From positions 1 through 32,904 of the forward strand of contig NZ_JAPDPE010000055.1 in assembly GCF_026283955.1 (NCBI RefSeq): a DNA stretch of 32,904 nucleotides, in the 5' to 3' direction. The stretch comes from Dyella silvatica (lineage in GTDB: Bacteria > Pseudomonadota > Gammaproteobacteria > Xanthomonadales > Rhodanobacteraceae). The translations under genes and the position numbers were made by a program. Under the pieces are notes generated by a model. The model saw only the letters and a program-made list of their open reading frames with translations, was not told where the DNA came from and did not search any database. Position 1 is the stretch's first letter; each line of letters begins with the position of its first letter. This document shows positions 24,911-32,904 of this stretch, piece by piece.

Positions 24911-24938
24911 TTCCCCGCCGACACCCCCCTGCTATACT
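24911..24938 (+). promoter_or_regulatory. Probable frr promoter with extended -10
   Basis: TATACT (24933-24938) is preceded by TGC, an extended -10. A weak -35, TTCCCC (24911-24916), sits 16 bases upstream and is part of the inverted heptamer unit GTTCCCC. The frr start codon lies 31 bases after the -10 box. Confidence 0.55.
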
Positions 24939-24969
24939 CGTCGGCTCGCACGTTTACCGAGTGACATTC

Positions 24970-25527
24970 ATGCTCAATGACATCAAGAACGATGCCCAGA
25001 CCCGCATGGGTAAGAGCATCGACTCGCTAAAGCACGTCCTGACCCGCATCCGCACTGGCCGCGCCAGCACGGCACTGCTGGACGGTATCAAGGTGCCTTA
25101 TTACGGCTCCGACATGCCGCTGAATCAGGTCGCGGCGGTCAACCTTGGCGACTCACGCTCAATCATCATCACGCCCTTTGAAAAGAGCATGGTGGGTCCG
25201 ATCGAGAAGGCCTTGATGGCGTCGGATATCGGCATCACCCCGAACACCGCCGGCGTGGTGATTCGCCTGAACATGCCGCCGCTGACCGAAGAGCGCCGCC
25301 GCGAACTGGCCAAGCACGTATCCCACGAAGGCGAAGAAGCAAAAATCGCCATTCGTAACGTGCGCCGCGATGCGTTGCAGCAGGTCAAGGATCTGCTGAA
25401 AGAAAAACTGATTACCGAAGACGACGAACGCCGCGCCGATGACGATATCCAGAAGCTCACGGATCGTTTCGTCAAAGAAGTGGACTCTGTCGTCAAGGCC
25501 AAGGAAGACGAGTTGATGGCCGTTTAA
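24970..25527 (+). CDS. frr: Ribosome recycling factor
   Basis: RRF splits post-termination ribosomes together with EF-G. The 185-residue product from the ATG at 24970 equals the E. coli length; a GTG at 24961 would add three residues. Family segments include RMGKSIDSLKHVLTRIRTGR, KVPYYGSDMPLNQVA, ITPFEKSM and the C-terminal ALQQVKDLLKEKLITEDDER and LTDRFVKEVDSVVKAKEDEL. The long helices and the central beta/alpha head are intact. It lies between pyrH and uppS in the usual order and likely has its own promoter next to the heptamer element. Confidence 0.97.
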   Translation: MLNDIKNDAQTRMGKSIDSLKHVLTRIRTGRASTALLDGIKVPYYGSDMPLNQVAAVNLGDSRSIIITPFEKSMVGPIEKALMASDIGITPNTAGVVIRLNMPPLTEERRRELAKHVSHEGEEAKIAIRNVRRDALQQVKDLLKEKLITEDDERRADDDIQKLTDRFVKEVDSVVKAKEDELMAV

Positions 25528-25599
25528 ACGGCGATCGCTGCAACCGATAGCCGATTAACCGTTGCCTGCACGCTTCTTGCGCCCCGCACGGCACGCGTT

Positions 25600-25623
25600 G
25601 CCTCTTCCCTGCCGGGGGGAGGC
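25600..25623 (+). promoter_or_regulatory. Hairpin between frr and uppS
   Basis: GCCTCTTCCC pairs with GGGGGGAGGC over ten positions (two G-T pairs) around a TGCC loop. It lies 72 bases after frr and 47 bases before the uppS start. There is no T-run, so it may be an attenuator or processing site rather than a full terminator. Confidence 0.4.
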
Positions 25624-25670
25624 ATTGGATGAGGGGCCCAACTTGCCTCGACCCACACACGGTCAAACCC

Positions 25671-26420
25671 ATGCCCCCTCAGTCCGCCACGCCACCTCGC
25701 CATATTGCCATCGTGATGGATGGCAACGGTCGCTGGGCCAAAGCCCGCCATCGACCGCGCAGCTTCGGCCATAACGCCGGCCGCAAAGCGGTGCGTGAGG
25801 TGGTCGAGGGCTGCTTGCGCCAGGGCGTGCGGACACTGACGCTATTCGCCTTCTCCAGTGAGAACTGGCAACGCCCGCAGGAGGAGGTCGGCGCGCTGAT
25901 GGAGTTGTTCATGCGCGCGCTGGACAAGGAGGTCGAAGAGCTACATGACCAAGGCGTGCGCCTACGCTTTGTCGGCGACCTGGGCGCTTTCGATACACCG
26001 CTGCATAAACGCATGCTCGCCGCGATGACGCGCACCGCCGGCAACGACAAGCTGCACCTCAACATTGCGGTGAACTACGGCGGCCGCTGGGATATTGTGC
26101 AGGCGGCACGTAAAGTGGCCGAGGCGGTAGTCCGCGGGGAGCTGCATATCAACGATATCCACGAGCAGCAGTTGGACCAGGGCATGTGCCTGGCTGAGCT
26201 GCCGCCACTGGACTTGTTCATCCGCACCGGCGGTGAATCCCGGGTCAGCAACTTTCTGCTGTGGCAGCTGGCCTATGCTGAGCTGTATTTCACCGAGACC
26301 TTGTGGCCGGACTTTGACCAGGCCAGCCTGCAACACGCCATAGAAGATTACGCCCGCCGTGAACGCCGCTACGGGCGCGTCAGCGAACAGGTCAATCAGA
26401 CCCGATCGACCCCGGGCTGA
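25671..26420 (+). CDS. uppS: Undecaprenyl diphosphate synthase (cis-prenyltransferase)
   Basis: UppS adds eight isoprene units to farnesyl diphosphate to give the C55 carrier for peptidoglycan and O-antigen. The 249-residue product has the catalytic IVMDGNGRWAK (Asp17), FAFSSENWQRP, NIAVNYGGRWDIV and the late RTGGESRVSNFLLWQLAYAE and FTETLWPDF motifs. The ATG at 25671 is chosen because it gives the standard N-terminus; an ATG at 25629 would add 14 residues of non-family sequence. No good ribosome site is visible for either. It opens a run of tightly spaced envelope genes, with cdsA 13 bases downstream. Confidence 0.96.
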   Translation: MPPQSATPPRHIAIVMDGNGRWAKARHRPRSFGHNAGRKAVREVVEGCLRQGVRTLTLFAFSSENWQRPQEEVGALMELFMRALDKEVEELHDQGVRLRFVGDLGAFDTPLHKRMLAAMTRTAGNDKLHLNIAVNYGGRWDIVQAARKVAEAVVRGELHINDIHEQQLDQGMCLAELPPLDLFIRTGGESRVSNFLLWQLAYAELYFTETLWPDFDQASLQHAIEDYARRERRYGRVSEQVNQTRSTPG

Positions 26421-26433
26421 CTTAAGGAATCGC

Positions 26434-27249
26434 ATGCTGCTTCAGCGCACTCTCACCGCCCTACTGCTCGCCCCCCTGGCGATGCTGTTGATTCTGTGGC
26501 CGCCCACAGCCGTCTTCGCACCGATCGTCGCAGTGATCTTCCTGGTCGCGCTATGGGAATGGATGCGCCTGTCCGGCCTGCAACAGCAACCGGCCCGCGT
26601 CGCCCTGCTAGCCCTGGCAACGGTGCTTTTTGCGCTGACATGGTGGTTGCAGAACAGCGCGCTGACACCTTTGATGCTGGGTATTGGCGTGGCCTGGTGG
26701 CTGCTGGCATGCCTGTGGCTGCGGCGCTTTGCCTTCGGCGCCGCCCCTACCCGCGAAAATCTGCAACTCAAGCTGCTCGCAGGCAGCTTTGTGGTACTCC
26801 CGGCCTGGGTCGCCGCACTGTCGCTGCATAGCAGCATGCATGGTCACTGGTGGACCTTTCTGGCCATGTTGATCGTTTCCGCGGCCGATATCGGCGCCTA
26901 TTTCAGCGGCCGTTTCTTCGGCAAGCGCAAGCTGGCGCCGACCATCAGCCCCGGCAAAACCTGGGCCGGCGTCTATGGCGCCTTTGTCGCCGGGGCGTTG
27001 GTGGCCCTGGTCGGCGGCTGGCTGCTTGGGGTTCAACAAGGGCAATTGATCGGGCTGGTGCTGCTGTCCATCATCACGGTGATCGCATCCATCGTCGGCG
27101 ACTTGCTGGAGAGCCTGATGAAACGCCACGCCACCGTGAAGGACTCCGGCACTATCTTTCCCGGTCATGGCGGGCTGTTGGATCGCATGGATAGCGTGTT
27201 CGCCGCCTTGCCCATTTTCGCCGCCGGCAAACTGCTGCTCGGCCTATGA
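26434..27249 (+). CDS. cdsA: Phosphatidate cytidylyltransferase
   Basis: CdsA makes CDP-diacylglycerol from CTP and phosphatidate in the inner membrane, the branch point of phospholipid synthesis. The 271-residue polytopic product has about eight membrane helices and the family signature near the C-terminus: [20 protein letters not shown] followed by [40 protein letters not shown] and the adjacent helix are also typical. The ATG at 26434 has AAGGAA 5 bases upstream. The stop overlaps the dxr start codon as ATGA, so the two genes are translationally coupled. Confidence 0.96.
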   Translation: MLLQRTLTALLLAPLAMLLILWPPTAVFAPIVAVIFLVALWEWMRLSGLQQQPARVALLALATVLFALTWWLQNSALTPLMLGIGVAWWLLACLWLRRFAFGAAPTRENLQLKLLAGSFVVLPAWVAALSLHSSMHGHWWTFLAMLIVSAADIGAYFSGRFFGKRKLAPTISPGKTWAGVYGAFVAGALVALVGGWLLGVQQGQLIGLVLLSIITVIASIVGDLLESLMKRHATVKDSGTIFPGHGGLLDRMDSVFAALPIFAAGKLLLGL

Positions 27250-28466
27250 ACACGGCGACATCCCAGAGCGGGCCGCGCAAAGTCGCCATTTTGGGCGCTA
27301 CAGGGTCGATCGGCGGCAGCACCCTCGATGTCATTGCACGCCACCCGCAACGCTTCCACGCCAGCGTGCTGACGGCGCATAGCAACGTCGACGCCCTGGC
27401 CGAGCTGTGCGTGCTGCATCGCCCCGAACTCGCCATCATTGCCGACCCGGCCCTTGAGCCGCTGTTAGCGCAACGCTTGCGTGCTGCCGGCGTGGCTTGC
27501 GAGGTTGCCAGCGGCCACGACGCCATCACCGCGGCTGCCGCCAGTGCGCTATGCGATACCGTCGTTGCCGCCATTGTCGGCGCCGCCGGGCTCGACTCGA
27601 CCCTGGCCGCGGCCCGCGCCGGCAAGCGCCTGTTGCTGGCGAACAAAGAATCGATCGTGATGGCCGGCAGTCTCTTGCTCGAGGCCTTGGCCAGCGGCGC
27701 TGGCGAACTGATTCCGGTGGATTCGGAACATAACGCCATCTTCCAATGCCTGCCTGGCGGCCGCTCTCATCTGCATAAGGGCGGTAGCCTGCAAGCCAGT
27801 GGCATCCGGCGGCTGATCCTCACCGCTTCAGGCGGCCCATTTCGCGGCCGCAGCCGAGCCGAACTGGCCGGCATCACCCCGGACCAGGCCTGCAAACATC
27901 CCAACTGGAGCATGGGTCGCAAGATCTCCGTCGACTCCGCCACCCTGATGAACAAAGGGCTGGAGGTGATCGAGGCGCATCACCTGTTCAATGCCCCCGC
28001 CGACGCCATCGAGGTGCTGGTACATCCGCAAAGCCTGGTTCACTCGCTGGTCGAATACGTCGACGGCTCGGTGCTGGCGCAGCTCGGCAACCCGGATATG
28101 CGCACCGCCATTGCCCATGCCCTGAGCTGGCCGGACCGCATCGAGGCAGGCGTCGCCCCTCTGGATCTGGCGGCTAGCGCGCCCCTGGCATTCGAGCCGC
28201 CGGACCTGACCACCTTTCGCTGCCTGGCCTTGGCGTTTCAGGCTTTGCGTGCCGGCGGCGACGCCACCGCCATCCTGAACGCGGCCAACGAGGTCGCGGT
28301 GGAAGCCTTTCTTGCCGGCGGACTGCCGTTCCTGTCGATTGCCGACGTCGTCGAAAGCGTACTTACGGAACTGCCGTCGCAAGCTGTGGTCGATGTCCAG
28401 ACCCTTGTTGAACGTGACCGTTTAGCCCGAGAAGCTGCCCGGCGGGTTCTCCGTAACGCTTGCTGA
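27246..28466 (+). CDS. dxr: 1-deoxy-D-xylulose 5-phosphate reductoisomerase
   Basis: Dxr (IspC) converts DXP to 2-C-methyl-D-erythritol 4-phosphate with NADPH, the second step of the MEP isoprenoid route, and is the target of fosmidomycin. The 406-residue product has the NADPH-binding [13 protein letters not shown] near the N-terminus, [12 protein letters not shown], the metal/substrate region [25 protein letters not shown], and [20 protein letters not shown] followed by EVIEAHHLF. It overlaps cdsA by 4 bases and is followed after 49 bases by rseP. UppS in the same cluster consumes the isoprenoid products. Confidence 0.97.
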   Translation: MNTATSQSGPRKVAILGATGSIGGSTLDVIARHPQRFHASVLTAHSNVDALAELCVLHRPELAIIADPALEPLLAQRLRAAGVACEVASGHDAITAAAASALCDTVVAAIVGAAGLDSTLAAARAGKRLLLANKESIVMAGSLLLEALASGAGELIPVDSEHNAIFQCLPGGRSHLHKGGSLQASGIRRLILTASGGPFRGRSRAELAGITPDQACKHPNWSMGRKISVDSATLMNKGLEVIEAHHLFNAPADAIEVLVHPQSLVHSLVEYVDGSVLAQLGNPDMRTAIAHALSWPDRIEAGVAPLDLAASAPLAFEPPDLTTFRCLALAFQALRAGGDATAILNAANEVAVEAFLAGGLPFLSIADVVESVLTELPSQAVVDVQTLVERDRLAREAARRVLRNAC

Positions 28467-28515
28467 TAAGCTTGGACATTCCATTGACACGCCCCAAACG
28501 TAGACAAGCGCCCTG

Positions 28516-29862
28516 ATGAATCCCTTTTTCGGCTCAGTATTCTGGTTATTGGTCACGCTAGGCGTGCTGGTGACCTTTCATGAATTCGGTCATTACTGGG
28601 TCGCCCGTCGTTGTGGCGTCAAGGTGCTGCGCTTTTCGGTGGGCTTTGGCAAGGCGCTGTGGAAGCGCACCGCCCGCGACGGCACCGAATACCAGATCGC
28701 CGCGATTCCGCTGGGCGGCTACGTCAAAATGCTGGATGCGCGCGAGGGCGAGGTCGATCCCGACTTGCACGGGCAGGAGTTCACCGCCAAACCGGTTTGG
28801 CAACGTATCGCCATCGTTGCGGCAGGCCCCGTCTTCAACCTGATCTTCAGCATCGCCGCGTTCTGGTTGATGTTCACCCTGGGCAAACCCGACATTGCGC
28901 CCATCGTCACCGCTACCCCGCAAAGCATGGCGGCCGAAGCCGGCATCCGTCCGAACGATCGCCTGCTGAGCATCGACGGCAAACCCGTGGTTACCTGGAG
29001 CGACTCGCTCGACGTCGTGGCCAACGCCATGCTCGGTCGCGAACCACTGCCCGTCACGGTGCGCGGCAGCGACGGTAACGAACGTCAGCTGGTGCTGCCG
29101 CTAAACCAGTTACCCGCAGGTCAGGACATCAGCCAATACCTCGACAAACTGGGCCTGAAACCGGCGCCGCTGGCAGCTGTTGCAGCTACCGTGTTGCCGG
29201 GCAAACCCGCTGCCGAGGCCGGCATGCAAGGCGGCGACCGCATTGTCAGCGTGAATGGCCGGGCTGTTGAGAATTACGAAGCATTCCAGAAACTGGTCCC
29301 GGATGAAGCGGCCAAATCGCCCAAGCTCAGCGTGGTGATCGAGCGGGCCGGCAAAACGGTGCCCCTCAGCGTCACCGCCCGCAAGGAATCTATCGAAGGC
29401 CAGCCGACCGCCTGGATCATCGGTGTCAACTCGCTTAAGCGCGAAACCGCCACCCTGCGCTACGGCCCGATCAAGGCACTGACCGCGTCGCTGCGCACCA
29501 CCTGGGATGGCGCCGCCTCGATGCTCAACATGATCGGCAAAATGTTGAGCGGCCAGGCGTCGACCAAAAACCTTTCGGGGGTGATCGGCATCGCCCAGGT
29601 CGCCAATGCTTCGGCCAGCATGGGGCTGGCCTGGTTTCTGAACTTTCTTGCGATGGTATCGCTCAGTCTGGCGGTGATTAACTTGCTGCCCATCCCTGTC
29701 TTGGACGGCGGCCACCTGCTGTATTACCTTATTGAGTTGGTTAAAGGCAGCCCGGTTAGCGAACGCATGATGATGGCCGGGCAATATGTCGGCCTGGCGC
29801 TGCTGTTCACGCTGATGGGGTTGGCGTTCTACAACGACATTCATCGCATCCTGCCTTCGTGA
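28516..29862 (+). CDS. rseP: RIP metalloprotease, site-2 protease
   Basis: RseP cuts the membrane anti-sigma factor RseA after DegS and so releases sigma-E during envelope stress; it also clears remnant signal peptides. The 448-residue product has the zinc HEFGH (His22-His26) in the first membrane helix and the third ligand Asp near residue 397 in PIPVLDGGHLLYY. Two PDZ domains lie between, the first near AAEAGIRPNDRLLSIDGKPV and the second near AAEAGMQGGDRIVSVNGRAV. Four membrane helices are expected. It sits between dxr and bamA, the usual gammaproteobacterial order, and a terminator-like hairpin follows. Confidence 0.96.
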   Translation: MNPFFGSVFWLLVTLGVLVTFHEFGHYWVARRCGVKVLRFSVGFGKALWKRTARDGTEYQIAAIPLGGYVKMLDAREGEVDPDLHGQEFTAKPVWQRIAIVAAGPVFNLIFSIAAFWLMFTLGKPDIAPIVTATPQSMAAEAGIRPNDRLLSIDGKPVVTWSDSLDVVANAMLGREPLPVTVRGSDGNERQLVLPLNQLPAGQDISQYLDKLGLKPAPLAAVAATVLPGKPAAEAGMQGGDRIVSVNGRAVENYEAFQKLVPDEAAKSPKLSVVIERAGKTVPLSVTARKESIEGQPTAWIIGVNSLKRETATLRYGPIKALTASLRTTWDGAASMLNMIGKMLSGQASTKNLSGVIGIAQVANASASMGLAWFLNFLAMVSLSLAVINLLPIPVLDGGHLLYYLIELVKGSPVSERMMMAGQYVGLALLFTLMGLAFYNDIHRILPS

Positions 29863-29911
29863 CGCGAATGAATGTCGAAACATCAGTGCGATGCACTGAG
29901 TTGTCACTTAC

Positions 29912-29940
29912 CGCATCCATGTCGGGTGCGTGCTTTTTTT
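29912..29940 (+). terminator. Terminator-like hairpin after rseP
   Basis: CGCATCC pairs with GGGTGCG (one G-T pair) around a 5-base loop, followed by TGC and seven T bases. A second small hairpin, TCAGTGC against GCACTGA, lies just before at 29883-29899. These probably end most of the uppS-rseP transcript, so bamA likely has its own promoter in the next 80 bases. Confidence 0.7.
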
Positions 29941-29975
29941 CGGGGCAGGGGAAATCCCAGCTTCATGCTTTGATC

Positions 29976-29998
29976 GAGGTAGCCATCCTGGCTGCCTC
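29976..29998 (+). promoter_or_regulatory. Hairpin in the bamA leader
   Basis: GAGGTAGCC pairs with GGCTGCCTC (one G-T pair) around ATCCT, ending 26 bases before the bamA start codon. It stands just upstream of where the ribosome would bind and might tune bamA translation. No sigma-E-type promoter could be assigned with confidence. Confidence 0.45.
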
Positions 29999-30024
29999 AT
30001 CGAAATAACCCAACGGATTCGACG

Positions 30025-32472
30025 ATGAAGCGTATCGCCGCCCTGATTTTGCTTGCTTCCCTCTCCGCCAACGCGCTCGCTTTTGAGCCCTTCGTCGCCT
30101 CCGATATTCGTATTGAGGGCCTTAGCCGTATCACTGCGGGTACGGTGTTCAACTACTTGCCGGTCAACAAGGGCGACCGCATCACCAACGACGCCGCACA
30201 ACGAGCCATTCGCGCCCTGTACCAGACCAAGTTCTTCAGCGACGTGGAAATCGATCGTGAAGGCGACATTCTGGTCATCAAGGTCATCGAACGCCCGTCG
30301 ATCGCCAAGCTCACCCTGCGCGGCAATAAAGACATCAAAGAAGACGATCTGCGCAAGGGCCTGAAAGAAATCGGCTTGAGCGAAGGCGAAACCTTTGACC
30401 GCCTGTCACTTGATCGCGTGCAGCAAGAACTGATCCGCCAGTACTACAACCGCGGCAAGTACAACGTCTCGGTCGAGCCGCATCTGACCAATCTCGATCG
30501 CAACCGCGTTGCCATCGATATTGAGATTCGCGAAGGCAAGGTCGCCAAGATCAAAGAGATCAACATTGTCGGCAACACCGCGTTTACCGACAAAGAAATC
30601 CGCAAGACCTTCGAGTCGAGCACCAGCAACTGGATGTCCTGGTATTCCAAGGACGACCAGTACTCGCGCGAAAAGCTCTCCGGTGACTTGGAAAAGCTGC
30701 AGTCCTACTACATGGATCGCGGCTACGCCGACTTTGGCGTCGACTCCACCCAGGTGTCGATCGCGCCGGACAAGCGCGCGATGTATATCGCCGCCAGCGT
30801 GAAGGAAGGCGAGATCTACACCGTCTCCGACATCCATCTGCTGGGCGAATTGATCCTGCCTGAAGAGTCGCTGCGCCAGCTGGTGTTCACCAAGAAAGGC
30901 GAAACCTTCAACCGCAAGGCGATCGAAGCCAGCTCGGATGCGATCAAGGGCATTTTGTCGAGCATCGGCTACGCCTTCGCCAAGGTCACCCCGGTACCCA
31001 AGCTGGACAAAGAAAAGCGTACCGTCGACGTCACTTTCTATATCGAGCCCGGCAAGCGCGTATACGTGCGCCGGGTGATTTTCCAGGGTAATACCCGTAC
31101 CGAAGACGATGTGATGCGCCGTGAGCTGCGTCAGCTGGAAGGCAGCTGGTATTCGCAGCCGGCTATCGACCGCTCGAAGATTCGCCTGCAGAAACTCGGC
31201 TATTTCAAGAAGGTCGACGTTGACAAGAAACTGGTCCCGGGCACCGAAGACCAAGTCGATGTCAGCTACAAGGTGGAGGAGCAATCCGCGGGCAGCCTGA
31301 TGTTCGGCGTCGGCTATTCGCAGTACTCCGGCATCATCCTGTCGGCCTCAGTGTCGCAGAACAACTTCCTGGGCACGGGTGACAGCTTCACCGTTGGCGC
31401 GCAGCGCAGCGATTACTCGACCAGCGTCAGCGCCAGTTATTACAACCCGTATCTGACCGACAACAACATCGGTATCGGCTACAACGCCAGCTTCACCAAG
31501 ACCGATTTCGGCAATACGAACAGTGACTTCGTCAACTACACCAGCAGCACGACGGCGTTCACCACGTTCCTGAATTTCCCGATCACCGAAACCGACAACA
31601 TCCGTACCGGCCTCGGCTTGAGCAGCAACAAGATCAAGCTCAGCTACAGCTATGTCGACACGACCACCGGCCTGGTGCAGACGACATCGCAGTCGCCGCA
31701 GCAGCTGATCGACTACCAGAATGCGATCGGTCACGAGACCATCCACTCCTGGACCGGTCAGCTCGGCTGGAACCACGATACCCGTAACGGCTACTGGGCA
31801 CCCACGCGCGGCGGCATCTTGTCGGCCAACGTCAATGTTGCCCTGCCCGGCTCCACCGTGCAGTTCTACAAACTCGACCTGGAAGCCAACCACTACTGGC
31901 CGATCGGCCGCGGTTTCGTGCTCTATCTGGATGGCCAGGTCGGCTACGGCCAGACCTACGGCGGGCAGACTTACGACCGCAGCTTTGGCGCTTACACGAA
32001 GGGCGCGAACTACGACTTCCCGTTCTGGGAAAACTACTACTCGGGCGGTGTGCGTGACGTTCGCGGCTTCCAGGACAACACCCTGGGTCCGCGCGTCTGC
32101 GTAGGCACCAACGCCAATGGCTCGCCCATTCTGCCGAACAAGGACGGCACCTGCAGCGGCAGCATCTACAGCTACGCCCAGCCGATCGGTGGCGCGTTCA
32201 AGGTGCTCGGTACGGCGCAAGTCTATCTGCCGCTGCCGTTCCTCAAGGACATCAATACCGCACGCGTGTCCTGGTTCGTCGACGTCGGTAATGTGTACCA
32301 GAGCTATTCGACCTTCAAGGCCAGCGAACTGCGTGCCTCGACCGGTCTGTCGCTGCAGTGGCAGGCACCGATCGGTCCGCTGATCATCAACTTCGCCGTG
32401 CCGATCCGTTCGAAAGCCGATGACGGCCATTACGAAGAACGCATCCAGTTCACCTTCGGTAGCCAGTTCTAA
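30025..32472 (+). CDS. bamA: Outer membrane protein assembly factor BamA
   Basis: BamA is the essential core of the machine that folds beta-barrel proteins into the outer membrane. The 815-residue precursor has a signal peptide (MKRIAALILLASLSANALAF). Five POTRA domains span roughly residues 22-420 (for example SDIRIEGLSRITAGTVFNYL at the start of the first). A 16-strand barrel follows, with the conserved loop-6 motif VRGF in DVRGFQDNTLGPR and a terminal Phe (FTFGSQF) as the assembly signal. The length matches other family members. It is preceded by rseP and followed, after a terminator, directly by lpxD, with no skp gene between. Confidence 0.98.
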   Translation: MKRIAALILLASLSANALAFEPFVASDIRIEGLSRITAGTVFNYLPVNKGDRITNDAAQRAIRALYQTKFFSDVEIDREGDILVIKVIERPSIAKLTLRGNKDIKEDDLRKGLKEIGLSEGETFDRLSLDRVQQELIRQYYNRGKYNVSVEPHLTNLDRNRVAIDIEIREGKVAKIKEINIVGNTAFTDKEIRKTFESSTSNWMSWYSKDDQYSREKLSGDLEKLQSYYMDRGYADFGVDSTQVSIAPDKRAMYIAASVKEGEIYTVSDIHLLGELILPEESLRQLVFTKKGETFNRKAIEASSDAIKGILSSIGYAFAKVTPVPKLDKEKRTVDVTFYIEPGKRVYVRRVIFQGNTRTEDDVMRRELRQLEGSWYSQPAIDRSKIRLQKLGYFKKVDVDKKLVPGTEDQVDVSYKVEEQSAGSLMFGVGYSQYSGIILSASVSQNNFLGTGDSFTVGAQRSDYSTSVSASYYNPYLTDNNIGIGYNASFTKTDFGNTNSDFVNYTSSTTAFTTFLNFPITETDNIRTGLGLSSNKIKLSYSYVDTTTGLVQTTSQSPQQLIDYQNAIGHETIHSWTGQLGWNHDTRNGYWAPTRGGILSANVNVALPGSTVQFYKLDLEANHYWPIGRGFVLYLDGQVGYGQTYGGQTYDRSFGAYTKGANYDFPFWENYYSGGVRDVRGFQDNTLGPRVCVGTNANGSPILPNKDGTCSGSIYSYAQPIGGAFKVLGTAQVYLPLPFLKDINTARVSWFVDVGNVYQSYSTFKASELRASTGLSLQWQAPIGPLIINFAVPIRSKADDGHYEERIQFTFGSQF

Positions 32473-32525
32473 TTGGCGCTGGGCCCGTCTGGGATGAATC
32501 AGTCCAGGTGAAGTGAAACAGTGAA

Positions 32526-32557
32526 GAGAGCGCGGCGTTGCCGCGCTTTCTTTTGTT
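32526..32557 (+). terminator. Rho-independent terminator after bamA
   Basis: AGCGCGGC (32529-32536) pairs with GCCGCGCT (32540-32547) around a GTT loop, with weaker pairs extending the base, followed by TTCTTTTGTT. It lies about 55 bases after the bamA stop and would separate bamA from lpxD. Confidence 0.85.
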
Positions 32558-32595
32558 GCGACCTACCATGGCCAGCAAGGTAAGTGGAGCCAAGT

Positions 32596-32904
32596 ATGAG
32601 CGTGAACCAATATACGGTGGCCGAACTCGCCGAGCAGTTCGGCTTTGCTTTCAAGGGCGACGGCGCACGCGTCATCGATGGCGTGGGCACGCTGGCCGGT
32701 GCCGGCGCCAGTCAGTTGAGCTTTCTGTCCAACAGTAAGTACACCGCCCAATTGGCCGCAACATCGGCCGGCGTGGTGGTTCTGCGGGAGGAAAACCAGA
32801 CCGATTGCCCCACTACCGTGCTTATTGCGAACGATCCCTATGTGGCCTACGCAAAAATAGCCGCCTTGTTTGAGCGCCTGCCGGCGGCACCGCATGGCAT
32901 TCAT
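32596..32904 (+). CDS. lpxD: UDP-3-O-(3-hydroxyacyl)glucosamine N-acyltransferase, 3' truncated
   Basis: LpxD adds the second 3-hydroxyacyl chain, from acyl-ACP, in lipid A synthesis. The 103 residues inside the window cover the N-terminal uridine-binding domain: YTVAELAEQFGFAFKGDG, GAGASQLSFLSNSKYTAQL, AGVVVLRE, NDPYVAYAKIAALFE and the beginning of the linker to the hexapeptide helix (AAPHGIH, usually PGIHPSA). The ATG at 32596 has TGGAG 6 bases upstream. The left-handed beta-helix and catalytic His are beyond the window edge. No stop codon occurs before the end. Confidence 0.95.
   Translation, partial: MSVNQYTVAELAEQFGFAFKGDGARVIDGVGTLAGAGASQLSFLSNSKYTAQLAATSAGVVVLREENQTDCPTTVLIANDPYVAYAKIAALFERLPAAPHGIH

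Noticed and set aside
29942-29975. Sigma-E type promoter for bamA at GGGGAAATCCC
   Set aside because: The -35-like GGAAAT is not followed by a convincing -10 at the right distance.
30406-32430. Long minus-strand ORFs opposite bamA
   Set aside because: They are antisense shadows caused by codon bias; bamA is complete on the plus strand.

Overview
The window is an ordinary-codon, GC-rich (roughly 60%) gammaproteobacterial chromosome segment. The gene orders map-glnD-dapD on one strand and rpsB-tsf-pyrH-frr-uppS-cdsA-dxr-rseP-bamA-lpxD on the other, the absence of skp between bamA and lpxD, the extended S2 protein, the EF-Ts sequence and the GGGGAAC heptamer arrays together suggest Xanthomonadales (Lysobacterales), most likely Rhodanobacteraceae such as Dyella, Rhodanobacter, Luteibacter or Frateuria. 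That placement is inference from gene content only.

Layout. 1-2605: a pair of M16 zinc peptidases, one active-site competent (5' end cut by the window) and one inactive partner. 2969-9573: an accessory block. A plus-strand operon holds an alpha/beta hydrolase (broken by a frameshift), two four-helix SMR/EamA-like membrane proteins and a DegT-type PLP aminotransferase. It faces a minus-strand pair (ureohydrolase-fold protein and FemAB/BioF2-like GNAT acyltransferase), which is divergent from a plus-strand acyl carrier protein and FabF-type ketosynthase. This block is the best candidate here for an undescribed pathway: it looks like a dedicated ACP/ketosynthase/N-acyltransferase route to an acylated amine or aminolipid with its own small transporter. 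9594-14266: a Nudix hydrolase with a tiny coupled ORF behind it, a lipoprotein phosphodiester glycosidase overlapping a penicillin-acylase-family enzyme, and a DUF4019-like secreted protein. 14326-18069: lysine/diaminopimelate genes dapE and dapD, with an ArsC/YffB-like reductase, a small unknown ORF and a ceramidase-like membrane protein between them. 18141-21710: glnD (nitrogen sensing) and map (methionine aminopeptidase). 21767-32904: the translation/envelope block, from rpsB to the start of lpxD.

The main anomalies are two in-place deletions with frameshift. One is in the alpha/beta hydrolase near 3582. The other is in the essential gene tsf near 23350, where about 27 residues are missing and the frame changes. 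An intact tsf would be expected, so the second is either a sequence/assembly error or a sign of a second tsf copy elsewhere. There are also two GGGGAAC heptamer arrays (about 14 and 4 copies), each followed about 90-100 bases later by inverted GTTCCCC units; they have clear G-quadruplex and hairpin potential. No CRISPR array, insertion sequence, tRNA, rRNA or phage gene was seen.
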